Source of the DNA: Microbacterium nymphoidis
GTDB taxonomy: Bacteria; Actinomycetota; Actinomycetes; Actinomycetales; Microbacteriaceae
Assembly (NCBI RefSeq): GCF_021044885.1
Contig: NZ_JAJNOD010000001.1
Location: 1,922,001 to 1,986,000 of the forward strand
Length of the DNA stretch: 64,000 nucleotides
Direction: 5' to 3'
Shown here: positions 1 to 8,076 of the stretch, one piece after another
Numbering within the stretch: the stretch's first letter is position 1
How the letters are laid out: each line of letters begins with the position of its first letter
Made by a program: the position numbers and the translations under genes
Notes under the pieces: generated by a model
Databases searched by the model: none
Told to the model about the DNA's origin: nothing
What the model saw: the letters and a program-made list of their open reading frames with translations, nothing else

Positions 1-104
1 GGACTGTCATCGAATACAAGGCTCTCGAATCTGTTGTAGAAGACTCACCGCTTGCGCGCACCACCAACGAGTCAGGCAAAACCGACATACAGGGATGCAT
101 CTGA
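1..104 (+). CDS. C-terminal end of an unknown protein (cut by left edge)
   Basis: An open frame starting at base 3 runs to a TGA at 102-104 and gives about 33 residues ending in GKTDIQGCI. It lies 340 bp upstream of the helicase-nuclease gene on the same strand and could be the tail of a partner gene. Nothing in the fragment identifies a family. It is called only because it is open and in the same orientation; it may be chance. Confidence 0.3.
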   Translation, partial: TVIEYKALESVVEDSPLARTTNESGKTDIQGCI

Positions 105-444
105 GACAAAATGAACACAATCTCAACCAACGACGAGGAAAACCATACATGGTCCACGGTTTTACCGCAAGCCTGCCGAATCATCTAGCATGAGCGCATG
201 CAGAGCTAGCGGCCTGTTCGCGGGTTCGTGGTGGCGAGTGCCAGCGTCGACGCGCGAACGGTACCGTCCGTTCCTGGCTGAGCTAGGCGGGTACCCACAG
301 GATGATGACAGGGAAGGAATCCGGATCGCCGCCACCGCGGCACTACAACACGAGCGCTGCACATCGCACAACACCCGATGGCGTGGCATCAAGCCAGGCG
401 GAGTTGATCCAACGACAGACAAGGCGCTCGCAACCGGAGGAATC
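105..444. other. Intergenic stretch without a convincing gene
   Basis: This 340-bp stretch separates the left-edge fragment from the helicase-nuclease gene. An in-frame ATG at 190 would extend the helicase by 85 residues, but that extension reads like non-coding sequence (low complexity and no family similarity), whereas ATG 445 has a GGAGG at 436-440. The promoter of the helicase gene probably lies here; no clear -35/-10 pair was recognised. Confidence 0.5.
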
Positions 445-2943
445 ATGGGGATCTTTGATGGCTTTACCACGGCGGACCCCGCCGCCACCACCCTCGACCC
501 GAAGAGGCTATTCCGTGCCCTTCCCAAGCCCCTGGGATCGGAGTTCAAGTTCCCCCACGACATTCAGACTGAGGTTTGGAATCAATGGTTCAACAATCGC
601 GATGAGCGCGATCTCGTTCTGAAGTTGAACACTGGTAGCGGCAAGACCGTCATCGGCCTCGTCATCGCCCGCAGTTCACTCAACGAGGGCAAAGGTCCAG
701 CAGCTTACCTCGTACCCAACACCCAACTGCAGGAGCAGGTAGCAGAGACGGCCAACGCGCTCGGGATTCGTTGGACTGACGACCCGCGGGACCCCGCCTT
801 CCACCACGGGGAGGCTGTTCTTGTGTGCACTGCACAAACCATTTACAACGGGCGCAGCAAGTTCGGGCTTGAGGGAGGTGTGCGGCGCATCGACGTGGGG
901 ACGATCATCATCGATGACGCTCACGCATGCATTCCTGCCATCGAGGCCCAGTTTTCGTTGCTCTTGCCGAGCAGCACGAGCGCATACCAGAAGCTGCGCG
1001 CACGTTTCGCAGATGCGTTGAAGCAGCAGTCTCTCTCTGGGTGGACCGACATCAACTCGGGCGGAGCATCTCACGCAGTTCCGGTCCCATACTGGGCCTG
1101 GTCCAAAGACCTGGAGAGCAGTTACGCGATTCTCGATAAGGTGACGGAGAAGGAGTCCAGTGAGCACCAGTTTCGCTGGCCTTTGATCCGCGAGCACCTT
1201 GCACTGTGCGACGTCGCATTCACAGGCACGGAAGTGGAGATTCGCCTCCCCTACCCGGATCTAAGCGTCTCCCCGTCATATGTTGGTGCGCGCCGACGGA
1301 TCTACATGACCGCGACGCTGGCAGATGATGGTGTCCTGGTCACGAAGATGGGCGTGGACGAGAAATGCGTCCTGAACCCCATCACGCCTGGATCTGCGAG
1401 CGACATCGGCGACCGGATCATCCTGACTCCCGTAGAGACAAGCCGTGCGGTCACGGTTAGTGACGTTCGTGAGAGCGCGGCGCGCCTCGCCCAGACTCAC
1501 AATGTGGTCGTCATCGCCCCTTCGACGTTCAAAGCAAATGGGTGGAAGCAGTACACGAACGAAATCCACAGCAAGGACACCGTCAAGGACGCGGTGCGAC
1601 GGTTGAAGGAGGGCCACGTCGGCCTCGTCGTGTTAGTCGCGCGTTACGACGGCGTCGACCTCCCGGGAGACGCCTGCCGAGTACTCGTCATCGATGGGCT
1701 CCCTGAACGGTACTCGCCAATGGAGCGAGTGGAAGCAGCTGCCATCGGTGACACGCCTGAAATGAGCGTTCAACAGGTGCAGCGTATCGAGCAGGGCATG
1801 GGTCGTGGGGTACGCGCGACTGATGACTATTGCGCCGTCATCCTCCTAGACGCCCGCTTGGTCGGCCGCTTGTACGCCGCTGCCGATCGCGACATGCTCT
1901 CCCCCGGCACCAGGGCGCAGTACGAGTTGTCGACCCAGTTCTCGGCAGGAGGCCGTGGAGCATCCATGCAGTTCTTCGACGAGGCCATAGAGGCCTTCCT
2001 CGCGCGCGACAAGGGCTGGACTGATGCGAGCCGCCATGCCGTGGAGGGGCTCACCTACGAGAAGCCAGAGAAGCTCGATGCCCTCTTGTCAGCCGAGCGC
2101 GATGCCTTTGCACATGTGCGCGCGGGCCGCAAAGCGAAGGCAGTCGAGGTCCTACGGGCACGCTTTGCCGACATCAAGGAGCCCCGCTTTCGGGCGTGGA
2201 CCAAGCAGCGAGCCGCCGCCTATCTCGATCTTGAGGACCCGGTCGGCGCCCGCACTCTCCAAGAGAACGCGCGGCTGGATTCGCCCTACATCCTGAAAGT
2301 CCCTGGAGCGACCGCCCCACGACTGACCGCCTTGGGAGACCAGGCAGACGCCTCCGCCGGCTACCTCGCGCGAACTTTCACCTCTCCGCGCCAGCTAGAA
2401 GTCGCGGTAGATGCGATGCTGTTGGATCTCACCCCCAGCACGGCGACGAACAGCCACAAGCGCTTCGAAGCAGCGCTGGAGCAGCTTGGGTCGATGCTGG
2501 GCTTCACTTCGGGACGCCCCGACGCCGAGACTGGCATTGGACCCGACAACCTGTGGGCAATTGGCAAAGGCCGCTACTGGGTGATCGAGTGCAAGAGCGA
2601 AGCCCAAGCATCTGAGGTCTCGCGCGAGTATCTCGAACAGGTTTCGCACTCGGCGGACTGGTTCGAAGACAAGTACCCAGGCTTCGAGCAGTTGCCGATC
2701 ATTATACATCCGTCGCGGACCCCGATGTGGGACGCGGTTCCTCGAAAGACTGCGCGAGTGATGACGTTCGCCAGGCTCGAGTCGCTTCGAACCGCAGTTC
2801 GAGGGTTCGCCAGTGCAGTATGCCTCGACAACGCTTATCGAGACGCAGAGCGAGTCAAAGCGAACCTCGAGCACTTCGGACTCGCCGCATCCGAAATTGA
2901 GCAACGCTGGACCCAGAGTTTCACCACACCAGGTTCTCGCTAG
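445..2943 (+). CDS. SF2 (DEAD/DEAH-like) helicase with C-terminal PD-(D/E)xK-like nuclease
   Basis: 832 residues from ATG 445, chosen for the GGAGG at 436-440 and because the helicase fold starts here. Visible motifs: Walker A TGSGKT at residues 63-68, Walker B DDAH at 157-160, and motif VI QGMGRGVR around 450-457, as in SF2 ATPases. The C-terminal part has a restriction-endonuclease-like pattern: D701 in GPDNLW, then WVIECKSE with E715 and K717, the D-x(n)-E-x-K spacing of PD-(D/E)xK nucleases. The family arrangement suggests a DNA-unwinding and cutting enzyme of anti-phage type; that role is inferred. It sits alone on its strand at the island's left side with no associated methylase next to it. 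An alternative role is DNA repair or processing of mobile DNA. Confidence 0.75.
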   Translation: MGIFDGFTTADPAATTLDPKRLFRALPKPLGSEFKFPHDIQTEVWNQWFNNRDERDLVLKLNTGSGKTVIGLVIARSSLNEGKGPAAYLVPNTQLQEQVAETANALGIRWTDDPRDPAFHHGEAVLVCTAQTIYNGRSKFGLEGGVRRIDVGTIIIDDAHACIPAIEAQFSLLLPSSTSAYQKLRARFADALKQQSLSGWTDINSGGASHAVPVPYWAWSKDLESSYAILDKVTEKESSEHQFRWPLIREHLALCDVAFTGTEVEIRLPYPDLSVSPSYVGARRRIYMTATLADDGVLVTKMGVDEKCVLNPITPGSASDIGDRIILTPVETSRAVTVSDVRESAARLAQTHNVVVIAPSTFKANGWKQYTNEIHSKDTVKDAVRRLKEGHVGLVVLVARYDGVDLPGDACRVLVIDGLPERYSPMERVEAAAIGDTPEMSVQQVQRIEQGMGRGVRATDDYCAVILLDARLVGRLYAAADRDMLSPGTRAQYELSTQFSAGGRGASMQFFDEAIEAFLARDKGWTDASRHAVEGLTYEKPEKLDALLSAERDAFAHVRAGRKAKAVEVLRARFADIKEPRFRAWTKQRAAAYLDLEDPVGARTLQENARLDSPYILKVPGATAPRLTALGDQADASAGYLARTFTSPRQLEVAVDAMLLDLTPSTATNSHKRFEAALEQLGSMLGFTSGRPDAETGIGPDNLWAIGKGRYWVIECKSEAQASEVSREYLEQVSHSADWFEDKYPGFEQLPIIIHPSRTPMWDAVPRKTARVMTFARLESLRTAVRGFASAVCLDNAYRDAERVKANLEHFGLAASEIEQRWTQSFTTPGSR

Positions 2944-3273
2944 TACGGTCACCCGAACGTCGCTGCAGTGGCGAGGTTGTCGTGCGCGCGTGTGAAGCTA
3001 ATCGACAACTGCTTCGCACACACGCATTGCATTGATTGCATCACGCCGAGGCCTTCGGAATGAAACCCACTTTCATCCGCGACGGACCTATCGCAGCAGC
3101 TCCGCTTGTTTCAACCGGAGCTTGGAAGTTCCTCATCGAGCGACATCCCGATTAATTGCCCATTAATTCAGAGAACTTCCCTCACCGAACGTGCCAGTTG
3201 CGACCAACTTCACATTGAGCAGTGCGTCGAGGAAACACCCCCGTTATGCCTGCGGATTAGCTACAATGGAAAC
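2944..3273. other. Intergenic stretch with an imperfect hairpin
   Basis: No gene was found in these 330 bp. Shortly after the helicase stop, 2988-2998 (GCGTGTGAAGC) can pair with 3011-3025 with a 4-nt bulge. There is no T tract, so its role as a terminator is doubtful. The promoter of the small membrane-protein gene presumably lies toward the right end. Confidence 0.4.
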
Positions 3274-3483
3274 ATGTTCCTCACGATTCTAGTAAAACTG
3301 CGATGGCTGATGTATCCGTTCGCCGCCTTCCTGCTCATTACTGGCATTATCGTTGTTGTCATCGATGTTTCTTCATGGCAAGGATGGCTCCTGATTGCAC
3401 TAGGGGCGTTGCAGTTTTACCTTCAGGGCTGGTACGCGCGAGAGTCCAAGCGAGTGAACCCGGACGACACACTCGGAGTCTGA
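3274..3483 (+). CDS. Small two-helix membrane protein, possible SDP immunity candidate
   Basis: 69 residues starting MFLTILVKLRWLMYP. Two hydrophobic segments (about residues 12-32 and 36-50) are followed by a charged tail, RESKRVNPDDTLGV. Start ATG 3274 is chosen because the upstream in-frame extension to 3106 is not protein-like. It is convergent with sdpB and overlaps its 3' end by 61 bp. No family is recognised. Because it is a small membrane protein beside a toxin operon that lacks a recognisable SdpI immunity gene, immunity is a reasonable guess, but nothing in the sequence proves it. Confidence 0.5.
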   Translation: MFLTILVKLRWLMYPFAAFLLITGIIVVVIDVSSWQGWLLIALGALQFYLQGWYARESKRVNPDDTLGV

Positions 3484-4397
3484 GCGCCACTACGGCTTCG
3501 CCACGAGAATCTAAACGGCTTGGACACAGGCCACAAGTACAGCAAATCGAGTGCGATCATGACAAGTGAGAATGCCGGAAGCCCCATTGACACCGCGATC
3601 ATAACGTGCATCGCCATGATCAATGCAAGGACCACATACTTCCCCTCTTGTTGCATGAATATGGCGCCCGCCGCAACTATCTCCAACACTGGCACGGCCC
3701 ACGTAACCAGCGTCACGACAACAGGGCCAGAAAGCACTAGAAGGTAGATTCCACTCTGCCACTCGGGGCTACCGAAGACTGGATGCGTGAGCCAGTAGTA
3801 CATTGCAGTTCCATCTTGCCATTCAGGTTCCGCGAACTTGGCAACCCCTGCCACGAGGTAAATAACTGAAGCTTGTACCTGAATCAGAAGCAGGAAGAGT
3901 AGAGCAGTCGCGCGCCGATACTGAGTTCCGCGATGCGTTCGCCCCACTGGAATCCAGTGGTTCCAGCGAGGATCAAGAATCGCAACTGGAATCAGAAGAA
4001 GAGTAATGATAGCTGCAATTTGGTCGCCGCCTTCCAAGGTCGTCGCCGACGCCTGATAGCTGAATGCGACCCACCAGTGCAACGGCGCAGTCACCTGCGG
4101 CAGAATTCCGGAAATCACAGCCAATAGGACGACTATCGCGATGATCTTTGCGACCCCGGAATCCGGAATCACGCAGTAGAGCGACGGGATCGAAGGACAC
4201 GTGACACCCGTCCCGGTGGCTGGACTCGCAACAAAGAGAATGTCTGCGGGGTTGAGTATGAGCACCAGTAACCCTGAAAGCGCAACGATGCTCCTTGCTG
4301 CTCCATAGACGTTGGTGAACGGGTTCTGACTAACGAACGCTCCAATTCGACGGCTTGTCCAGTTGTCGATTCGGCCAAGAATACGCAATTTCAGCAC
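3423..4397 (-). CDS. sdpB: SdpB-like HTTM-domain membrane protein
   Basis: 324 residues from GTG 4397, whose start overlaps the sdpA stop (GTGCTGA), implying translational coupling. The protein has about six to eight hydrophobic segments. It carries the HTTM-type features seen in SdpB: N-terminal NPFTNVYGAARS, and later IYLVAGVAKFAEPEWQDGTAMYYW. In Bacillus, SdpA and SdpB are needed after secretion to turn SdpC into the active SDP peptide; the same role is inferred here. The last gene of the sdpC-sdpA-sdpB operon. Its C-terminal tail is antisense to the small membrane-protein gene. A longer frame to 4586 exists but lies inside sdpA. Confidence 0.8.
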   Translation of the reverse strand: MLKLRILGRIDNWTSRRIGAFVSQNPFTNVYGAARSIVALSGLLVLILNPADILFVASPATGTGVTCPSIPSLYCVIPDSGVAKIIAIVVLLAVISGILPQVTAPLHWWVAFSYQASATTLEGGDQIAAIITLLLIPVAILDPRWNHWIPVGRTHRGTQYRRATALLFLLLIQVQASVIYLVAGVAKFAEPEWQDGTAMYYWLTHPVFGSPEWQSGIYLLVLSGPVVVTLVTWAVPVLEIVAAGAIFMQQEGKYVVLALIMAMHVMIAVSMGLPAFSLVMIALDLLYLWPVSKPFRFSWRSRSGAQTPSVSSGFTRLDSRAYQP

Positions 4398-4978
4398 TCC
4401 ACAGTAAATCGCACCACGTGCGCGGGCATCTGCACGTCTGCCCCTGATGACACCCAAGCCCAAGGCACTGGCTCCCGCGATATCGACGCTACTTCCCCAC
4501 ACAATCCCCAGTTGTCGTACATGCTGCGATCGATAGGAATCGAAGATGCCGCCTTGATGCAACTTACATCGTCCAAGTCTTCGCACGGCAGCAGTTCGGC
4601 TTGCTGCGATCGACTTGCTTCAGCGACAAGAGATGCACCAAACAGTGCCTCTGAGCGAGCGGAGCGCTGCCATCCGAACAAACGTCCTGCCTCCCCGCCC
4701 GCAGTTGGGCCAACAACCTCCCAGCCGGCATCTGTCTCCTGCCAATACGTGGCGTATGATTCCCGCGGGCTGCGAGTGAAGAAGGCCCACCCCTGAGGAA
4801 GAACATCGCGAGTCTGGATCAGCGTGTCGAATGGGAGTCGCATCGCCGAATCCTGAATTGCTGAGCGCCCAACATAGAGGCCGCCAACAAGGAAGACGAG
4901 GACGAGGAGTCCGCAATACATCTTGAGGGCGGGCGAGGCGCTTGCCTCGCCCGCCCCAGCTTGGGTCCTGATTGTCAC
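4391..4978 (-). CDS. sdpA: SdpA-family antimicrobial peptide maturation protein
   Basis: 195 residues from GTG 4978, 10 bp after the sdpC stop. One N-terminal membrane helix (LLVLVFLVGGLYVG, about residues 24-37) precedes an extracytoplasmic domain. The diagnostic SdpA signature is present: LPQGWAFFTRSPRES at about residues 60-74. In Bacillus subtilis SdpA works with SdpB to mature SDP. The operon order here is C-A-B rather than the A-B-C of Bacillus. ATG at 4921 is an alternative start but would remove the residues before the membrane helix and has no ribosome-binding site. Confidence 0.85.
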   Translation of the reverse strand: MTIRTQAGAGEASASPALKMYCGLLVLVFLVGGLYVGRSAIQDSAMRLPFDTLIQTRDVLPQGWAFFTRSPRESYATYWQETDAGWEVVGPTAGGEAGRLFGWQRSARSEALFGASLVAEASRSQQAELLPCEDLDDVSCIKAASSIPIDRSMYDNWGLCGEVASISREPVPWAWVSSGADVQMPAHVVRFTVEC

Positions 4979-4988
4979 GCTTGGCTAT

Positions 4989-5594
4989 TCACTTGCTAGC
5001 GACGGTCGCGGCTTCAAGCGCAATTCGATCCAACGAGAGTCCAGCGCTCGTGTCGGGGATCCGCGCGACGTATGCTTGTGGGGCCGGCTGGGCTGGGTTC
5101 GGTACGTTGTCAACGTTGACGTAGACCCATGCCGAGATGAAAACGAACGCGACGACCGGCACCACGAGGCAGGCGGCCTCGAACTCGGGGCTTTCAGTCA
5201 TTGGCTCAAGAACATCGCTCAGCGCCCGCGCGCCCTCCTCCACGGCACTTCTCACCTTAGGCAGGTTGCGGCTAGCTGCGGCTTCGAAGATGTGGTCCAG
5301 CAACTCGGGGTCGTTGTCGACAATCTGCGCCACGATCTCGCGCTGCACCTTCACCTGGTCCGCCGATTCGGGGGTGTAAGGCAACCCAGTGGCCTCAGCA
5401 AACTGTGCCCCCAAGGGGCCGCTGTGGAAGTAGATCGCCTCGAACAGTTCTTCTGGCGTTGTTTGGCGGGTTGCAGCGCTGATGCTACTGCTCGTTTCAG
5501 CGTGGGCAGGAACCGCAATCCCAGCACCCAGCACCAGCGCGGCGGCCGCCGCGACGGCTACCGACCCCACTCCAAACCTGTTTCTCATTCGCAT
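4989..5594 (-). CDS. sdpC: SdpC-like toxin precursor (SDP family)
   Basis: 201 residues. ATG 5594 follows an AGGAGA ribosome-binding site. A classic Sec signal peptide ends in AHA at 30-32, cleavage expected before E33. The family block TPEELFEAIYFHSGPLGAQF (46-65) matches the SdpC pattern preceding the toxin part. A hydrophobic segment at 141-161 starts with the only cysteine of the mature protein (C142, ACLVVPVVAFVF) and is the likely killing peptide region. The Bacillus SDP peptide has two cysteines forming a disulfide; only one is seen here, so maturation may differ. Identity rests on the signature plus the sdpA and sdpB neighbours. Confidence 0.8.
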   Translation of the reverse strand: MRMRNRFGVGSVAVAAAAALVLGAGIAVPAHAETSSSISAATRQTTPEELFEAIYFHSGPLGAQFAEATGLPYTPESADQVKVQREIVAQIVDNDPELLDHIFEAAASRNLPKVRSAVEEGARALSDVLEPMTESPEFEAACLVVPVVAFVFISAWVYVNVDNVPNPAQPAPQAYVARIPDTSAGLSLDRIALEAATVASK

Positions 5595-5636
5595 AGTTCT
5601 CTCCTAACAGCGCTGACGCGCTCGTGCCGAAAACAT

Positions 5637-5651
5637 ACCGTGATACACGGT
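5637..5651. promoter_or_regulatory. Palindrome in the sdpC promoter region
   Basis: ACCGTGATACACGGT is a 6-3-6 perfect palindrome about 45 bp upstream of the sdpC start codon. Position and symmetry fit an operator for a dimeric repressor. No regulator gene is adjacent, so the binding protein is unknown. Confidence 0.4.
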
Positions 5652-6652
5652 CGGATTTCTAGCCGCGCCGCTCCTGACGACTATCCCTACGGATCCACCC
5701 CGGGCTGCACGTGCCTCGCGACGTACGTGAAAACACCAGATCAGCACGGGTGGTTCCCTGTCGCGGCCGGACGGTACACGATCCGGTGACGGAAGGGAGA
5801 GTAGTTATCGTACATACGTGGCGTTTTGTGAATGGCCGGTGTGATGAGAGTCGCCGCGACCACGAAGTCGAACTTGCGCGTACTCCAGCGAGCGAGCCCA
5901 GTGAGCGTCCGGAGACGCTCTGCTCACCACCAGGAGGAACCCGAAGTGGCGTCACGATGGTGACTCAAAGCGCTTGCCGCCCGACGAGGAAGTCGTCAGG
6001 AAAGTCGGCTCGTAAGTGCGTCCTCTTGGATCCCGTCGCCGTGCTGCGGCATCGGGACGACCTGAAGCTCCGGATCGCATCAGCTTCCGGAGCCGTGTAC
6101 AGAGGTGCACCGGCAAGGCCCGCGGTCCACCGCAGTGCGTCCGCCCGTGCGCTTCCCCGGCTCCGAGCATCACGGCCACGTCGATCTCGTCACCGGGCTG
6201 ACGAAGCCACTATCGTCCGCCCCAGACACGACTCATACGTTCGCAGCCCAGCGGGCGTGAAGAGGGAGCCGTGCCGGAAGGACCCGTCGAACTGCGCGGC
6301 TCCCAGACAGTCCTTGTCTCGTGGCCGCATTGGGGGGATACCACGATGCCGGCGTGATCCGGTGGACTGTCCGGCGAACCTAGACCTTGTACACGTCCCA
6401 GCGCCACCGCTAACCGAGACTCATTTTCTGGGACAGCCGAGGACGGCCGGGGCTGGTGTTGCCGCGCCTGAGGCACAGCAACACCAGGGCTGATCGCAAT
6501 CTGCGGGTCGTTCTGACATCCTCGCCAACTTGCCCCGCTGCTCACGAATCGGCCGCTCCGAACCTACCCCCGAGGCCTGAAACATGACCACCGGCATGTA
6601 ACGAGCACGAGCACATCGTCAGCTGTCCCCCATCGGGGCGCATAGAAGGTGC
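5652..6652. other. About 1 kb without a convincing gene
   Basis: Long open frames exist on both strands (for example 5711-6493 plus) but they are rich in Arg, Ser and Pro with no domain, hydrophobic pattern or credible ribosome-binding site, so they are treated as high-GC chance frames. A perfect 10-bp inverted repeat (CTGGTGTTGC at 6453-6462 with GCAACACCAG at 6478-6487) is present without a T tract. The stretch may be a decayed gene remnant or a promoter region for the gene at 6653. Confidence 0.45.
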
Positions 6653-7132
6653 ATGAGGTATTGCGAGCTGGCTTTCCCGTTCTTCACCCACGACGAGCTC
6701 CGGAGGTTGGCGCCGGACCTGCTTGAGATGACGACAGATCGCCCTTTGCTGGTGGGGGGCGCGGTCTTCTATCTCGCCCGGCGAATCGCTGAGAGGTTCA
6801 CGGCTGATGGGGTATGCGCGGAGAGCAGCGAAGTTCTGTATCCCGCCGGCTCGTATCTGCTCGCCGATGCGAATGGAGATCAGTGGGACGTCTCTGTCAC
6901 TACGGCCCAACGTGGCCTCCTCCTTCATGCTGCATACAACCTGGGCACGTCGGAGGCAAACGTGATGACATATGTCGCAGGCTTCACAGACATCCCGTTG
7001 GCGCTCCACTACGACGACTGGTCCCTCGCGACCCCGTGGGATCCCATCCCGGCAAGCGCGGGTAAGGAGCGCTCGTTCCGCGAACACACCCCTGTACCCC
7101 CGCAGCCCTTTGCTGCACGAGCGTCTCAGTGA
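6653..7132 (+). CDS. Unknown small protein, paralogue of the 13616 gene
   Basis: 159 residues. ATG 6653 follows AGAAGG at 6645-6650. No known domain is recognised. It is clearly related to the protein at 13616-13972: N-terminal FPFFTHDEL matches MPFTFLTATEL, and LLHAAYNLGTSEANVMTYVAGFTDIP (103 onward) lines up with LVRAAHALRAPASYVLAYVSGITDVH. The paired copies within one island suggest a duplicated accessory protein. It sits 53 bp upstream of the MNT/HEPN pair on the same strand and could be co-transcribed. Confidence 0.6.
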   Translation: MRYCELAFPFFTHDELRRLAPDLLEMTTDRPLLVGGAVFYLARRIAERFTADGVCAESSEVLYPAGSYLLADANGDQWDVSVTTAQRGLLLHAAYNLGTSEANVMTYVAGFTDIPLALHYDDWSLATPWDPIPASAGKERSFREHTPVPPQPFAARASQ

Positions 7133-7185
7133 GCCGGTTCGGGCATACACGTCTCACGATCTCGTGACCACGCGCATAGGGAAGT

Positions 7186-7458
7186 ATGACCGCTTCCCAT
7201 CTGGACTACATCCGATATCAGGAACGTGCTCTGCGCGCTGTTCTCACTCGCTATGGGCTGACCGATCCGTCTGTTGCAGCGCGCGGCGGTGGACATGCGA
7301 CCATCTACCTCGTCGTGGTGCCGGACGAACACGTCGAACTACTCGATCTGATCTATGCCGAAGATGAAGTGCAAGAGCTTCTCGGCCCTGCAGTCGAGGT
7401 GGTATCCGCCGGATCAGATCTCGGCCGCTCCCTCCGGCCGCTGGCGGAAGCACTGTGA
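7186..7458 (+). CDS. MNT-like antitoxin lacking the nucleotidyltransferase active site
   Basis: 90 residues, overlapping the HEPN toxin gene by 4 bp. The C-terminal half (LLDLIYAEDEVQELLGPAVEVV, then LRPLAEAL) follows the MNT-domain antitoxin pattern of the MntA/HepT family. However, the catalytic GS-x(10)-DxD motif is absent: the corresponding region reads AARGGGHATIYLVVVPDEH. Canonical MntA neutralises HepT by adding AMP to it; this version could only act by binding, or be inactive. The family call leans on the partner gene and operon layout. Confidence 0.6.
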   Translation: MTASHLDYIRYQERALRAVLTRYGLTDPSVAARGGGHATIYLVVVPDEHVELLDLIYAEDEVQELLGPAVEVVSAGSDLGRSLRPLAEAL

Positions 7459-7928
7459 AGGGGCAAGAACGCGAGCCCCGCTCAGGTCGCTTTGCAAGGC
7501 ACGTTCGATCCGAACCTGAGGGAGGATTGGCCGATCCCCGCGGTAGCGTGCAGCCATCGGATGGGGCCACTGCCAGGCATCTGGAGCATATCGGCGCTGA
7601 GTTCAGGGTCCTCGCGACGGTTGCCGCGCAGGGGCGTGAAGCCTACGACGCGGGTGACCAGATCAACCGGATGGCATCGTTTGGGGTGCTGATTCGCCTC
7701 GGGGAGCAAGCGAAACGTCTCAGCCCGGAGTTCATCCTCGCCAACCCTGCTCCGAATTACAGAGGGATGATTCGACAACGTGACTTCCTCGCGCACAACT
7801 ACGAGAAGGTCGACTGGGACGTGCTCTGGACCACGGTGTCCGAGAAGGCACCTCGTGCCGCGGACGACCATCAGATTGTGATGGAACGATTTGCGCTTCG
7901 TGCGGGCCAAGGACACCTTGGCGGATGA
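7455..7928 (+). CDS. HepT-like HEPN-domain RNase toxin
   Basis: 157 residues from GTG 7455, overlapping the upstream stop. The HepT (DUF86) pattern is clear from about residue 42: HLEHIGAEFRVL, LIRLGEQAKRLSPEF, then RQRDFLAHNYEKVDWDVLW. The HEPN catalytic motif R-x4-H-x-Y is intact as RDFLAHNY, so RNase activity is expected. Known family members cut tRNA or mRNA and are held in check by an MNT partner. The first 40 residues look non-conserved, so the true start may be further in. Probably a maintenance or abortive-infection module of the island. Confidence 0.75.
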   Translation: MKGQEREPRSGRFARHVRSEPEGGLADPRGSVQPSDGATARHLEHIGAEFRVLATVAAQGREAYDAGDQINRMASFGVLIRLGEQAKRLSPEFILANPAPNYRGMIRQRDFLAHNYEKVDWDVLWTTVSEKAPRAADDHQIVMERFALRAGQGHLGG

Positions 7929-8076
7929 AGGCAAAGAAGCTTCAAGACCCCCAGTCACTGGGTTCACGTTACCGTCTGTCACCGTCCCGCCATTAGCGGT
8001 CAGCACGCTGTGGTGACGCTGGGCCCGAATGGACATTTCCCGGAGGTCCCGTCACGACTCGAGGCACAGCAGGCTC

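Noticed and set aside
190..444. In-frame extension of the helicase gene to ATG 190
   Set aside because: The extra 85 residues look non-coding, and ATG 445 has GGAGG at the right distance.
5711..6493. 260-codon open frame after the sdp operon
   Set aside because: Rich in Arg, Ser and Pro, no ribosome-binding site, and no domain; typical of chance frames in high-GC DNA.
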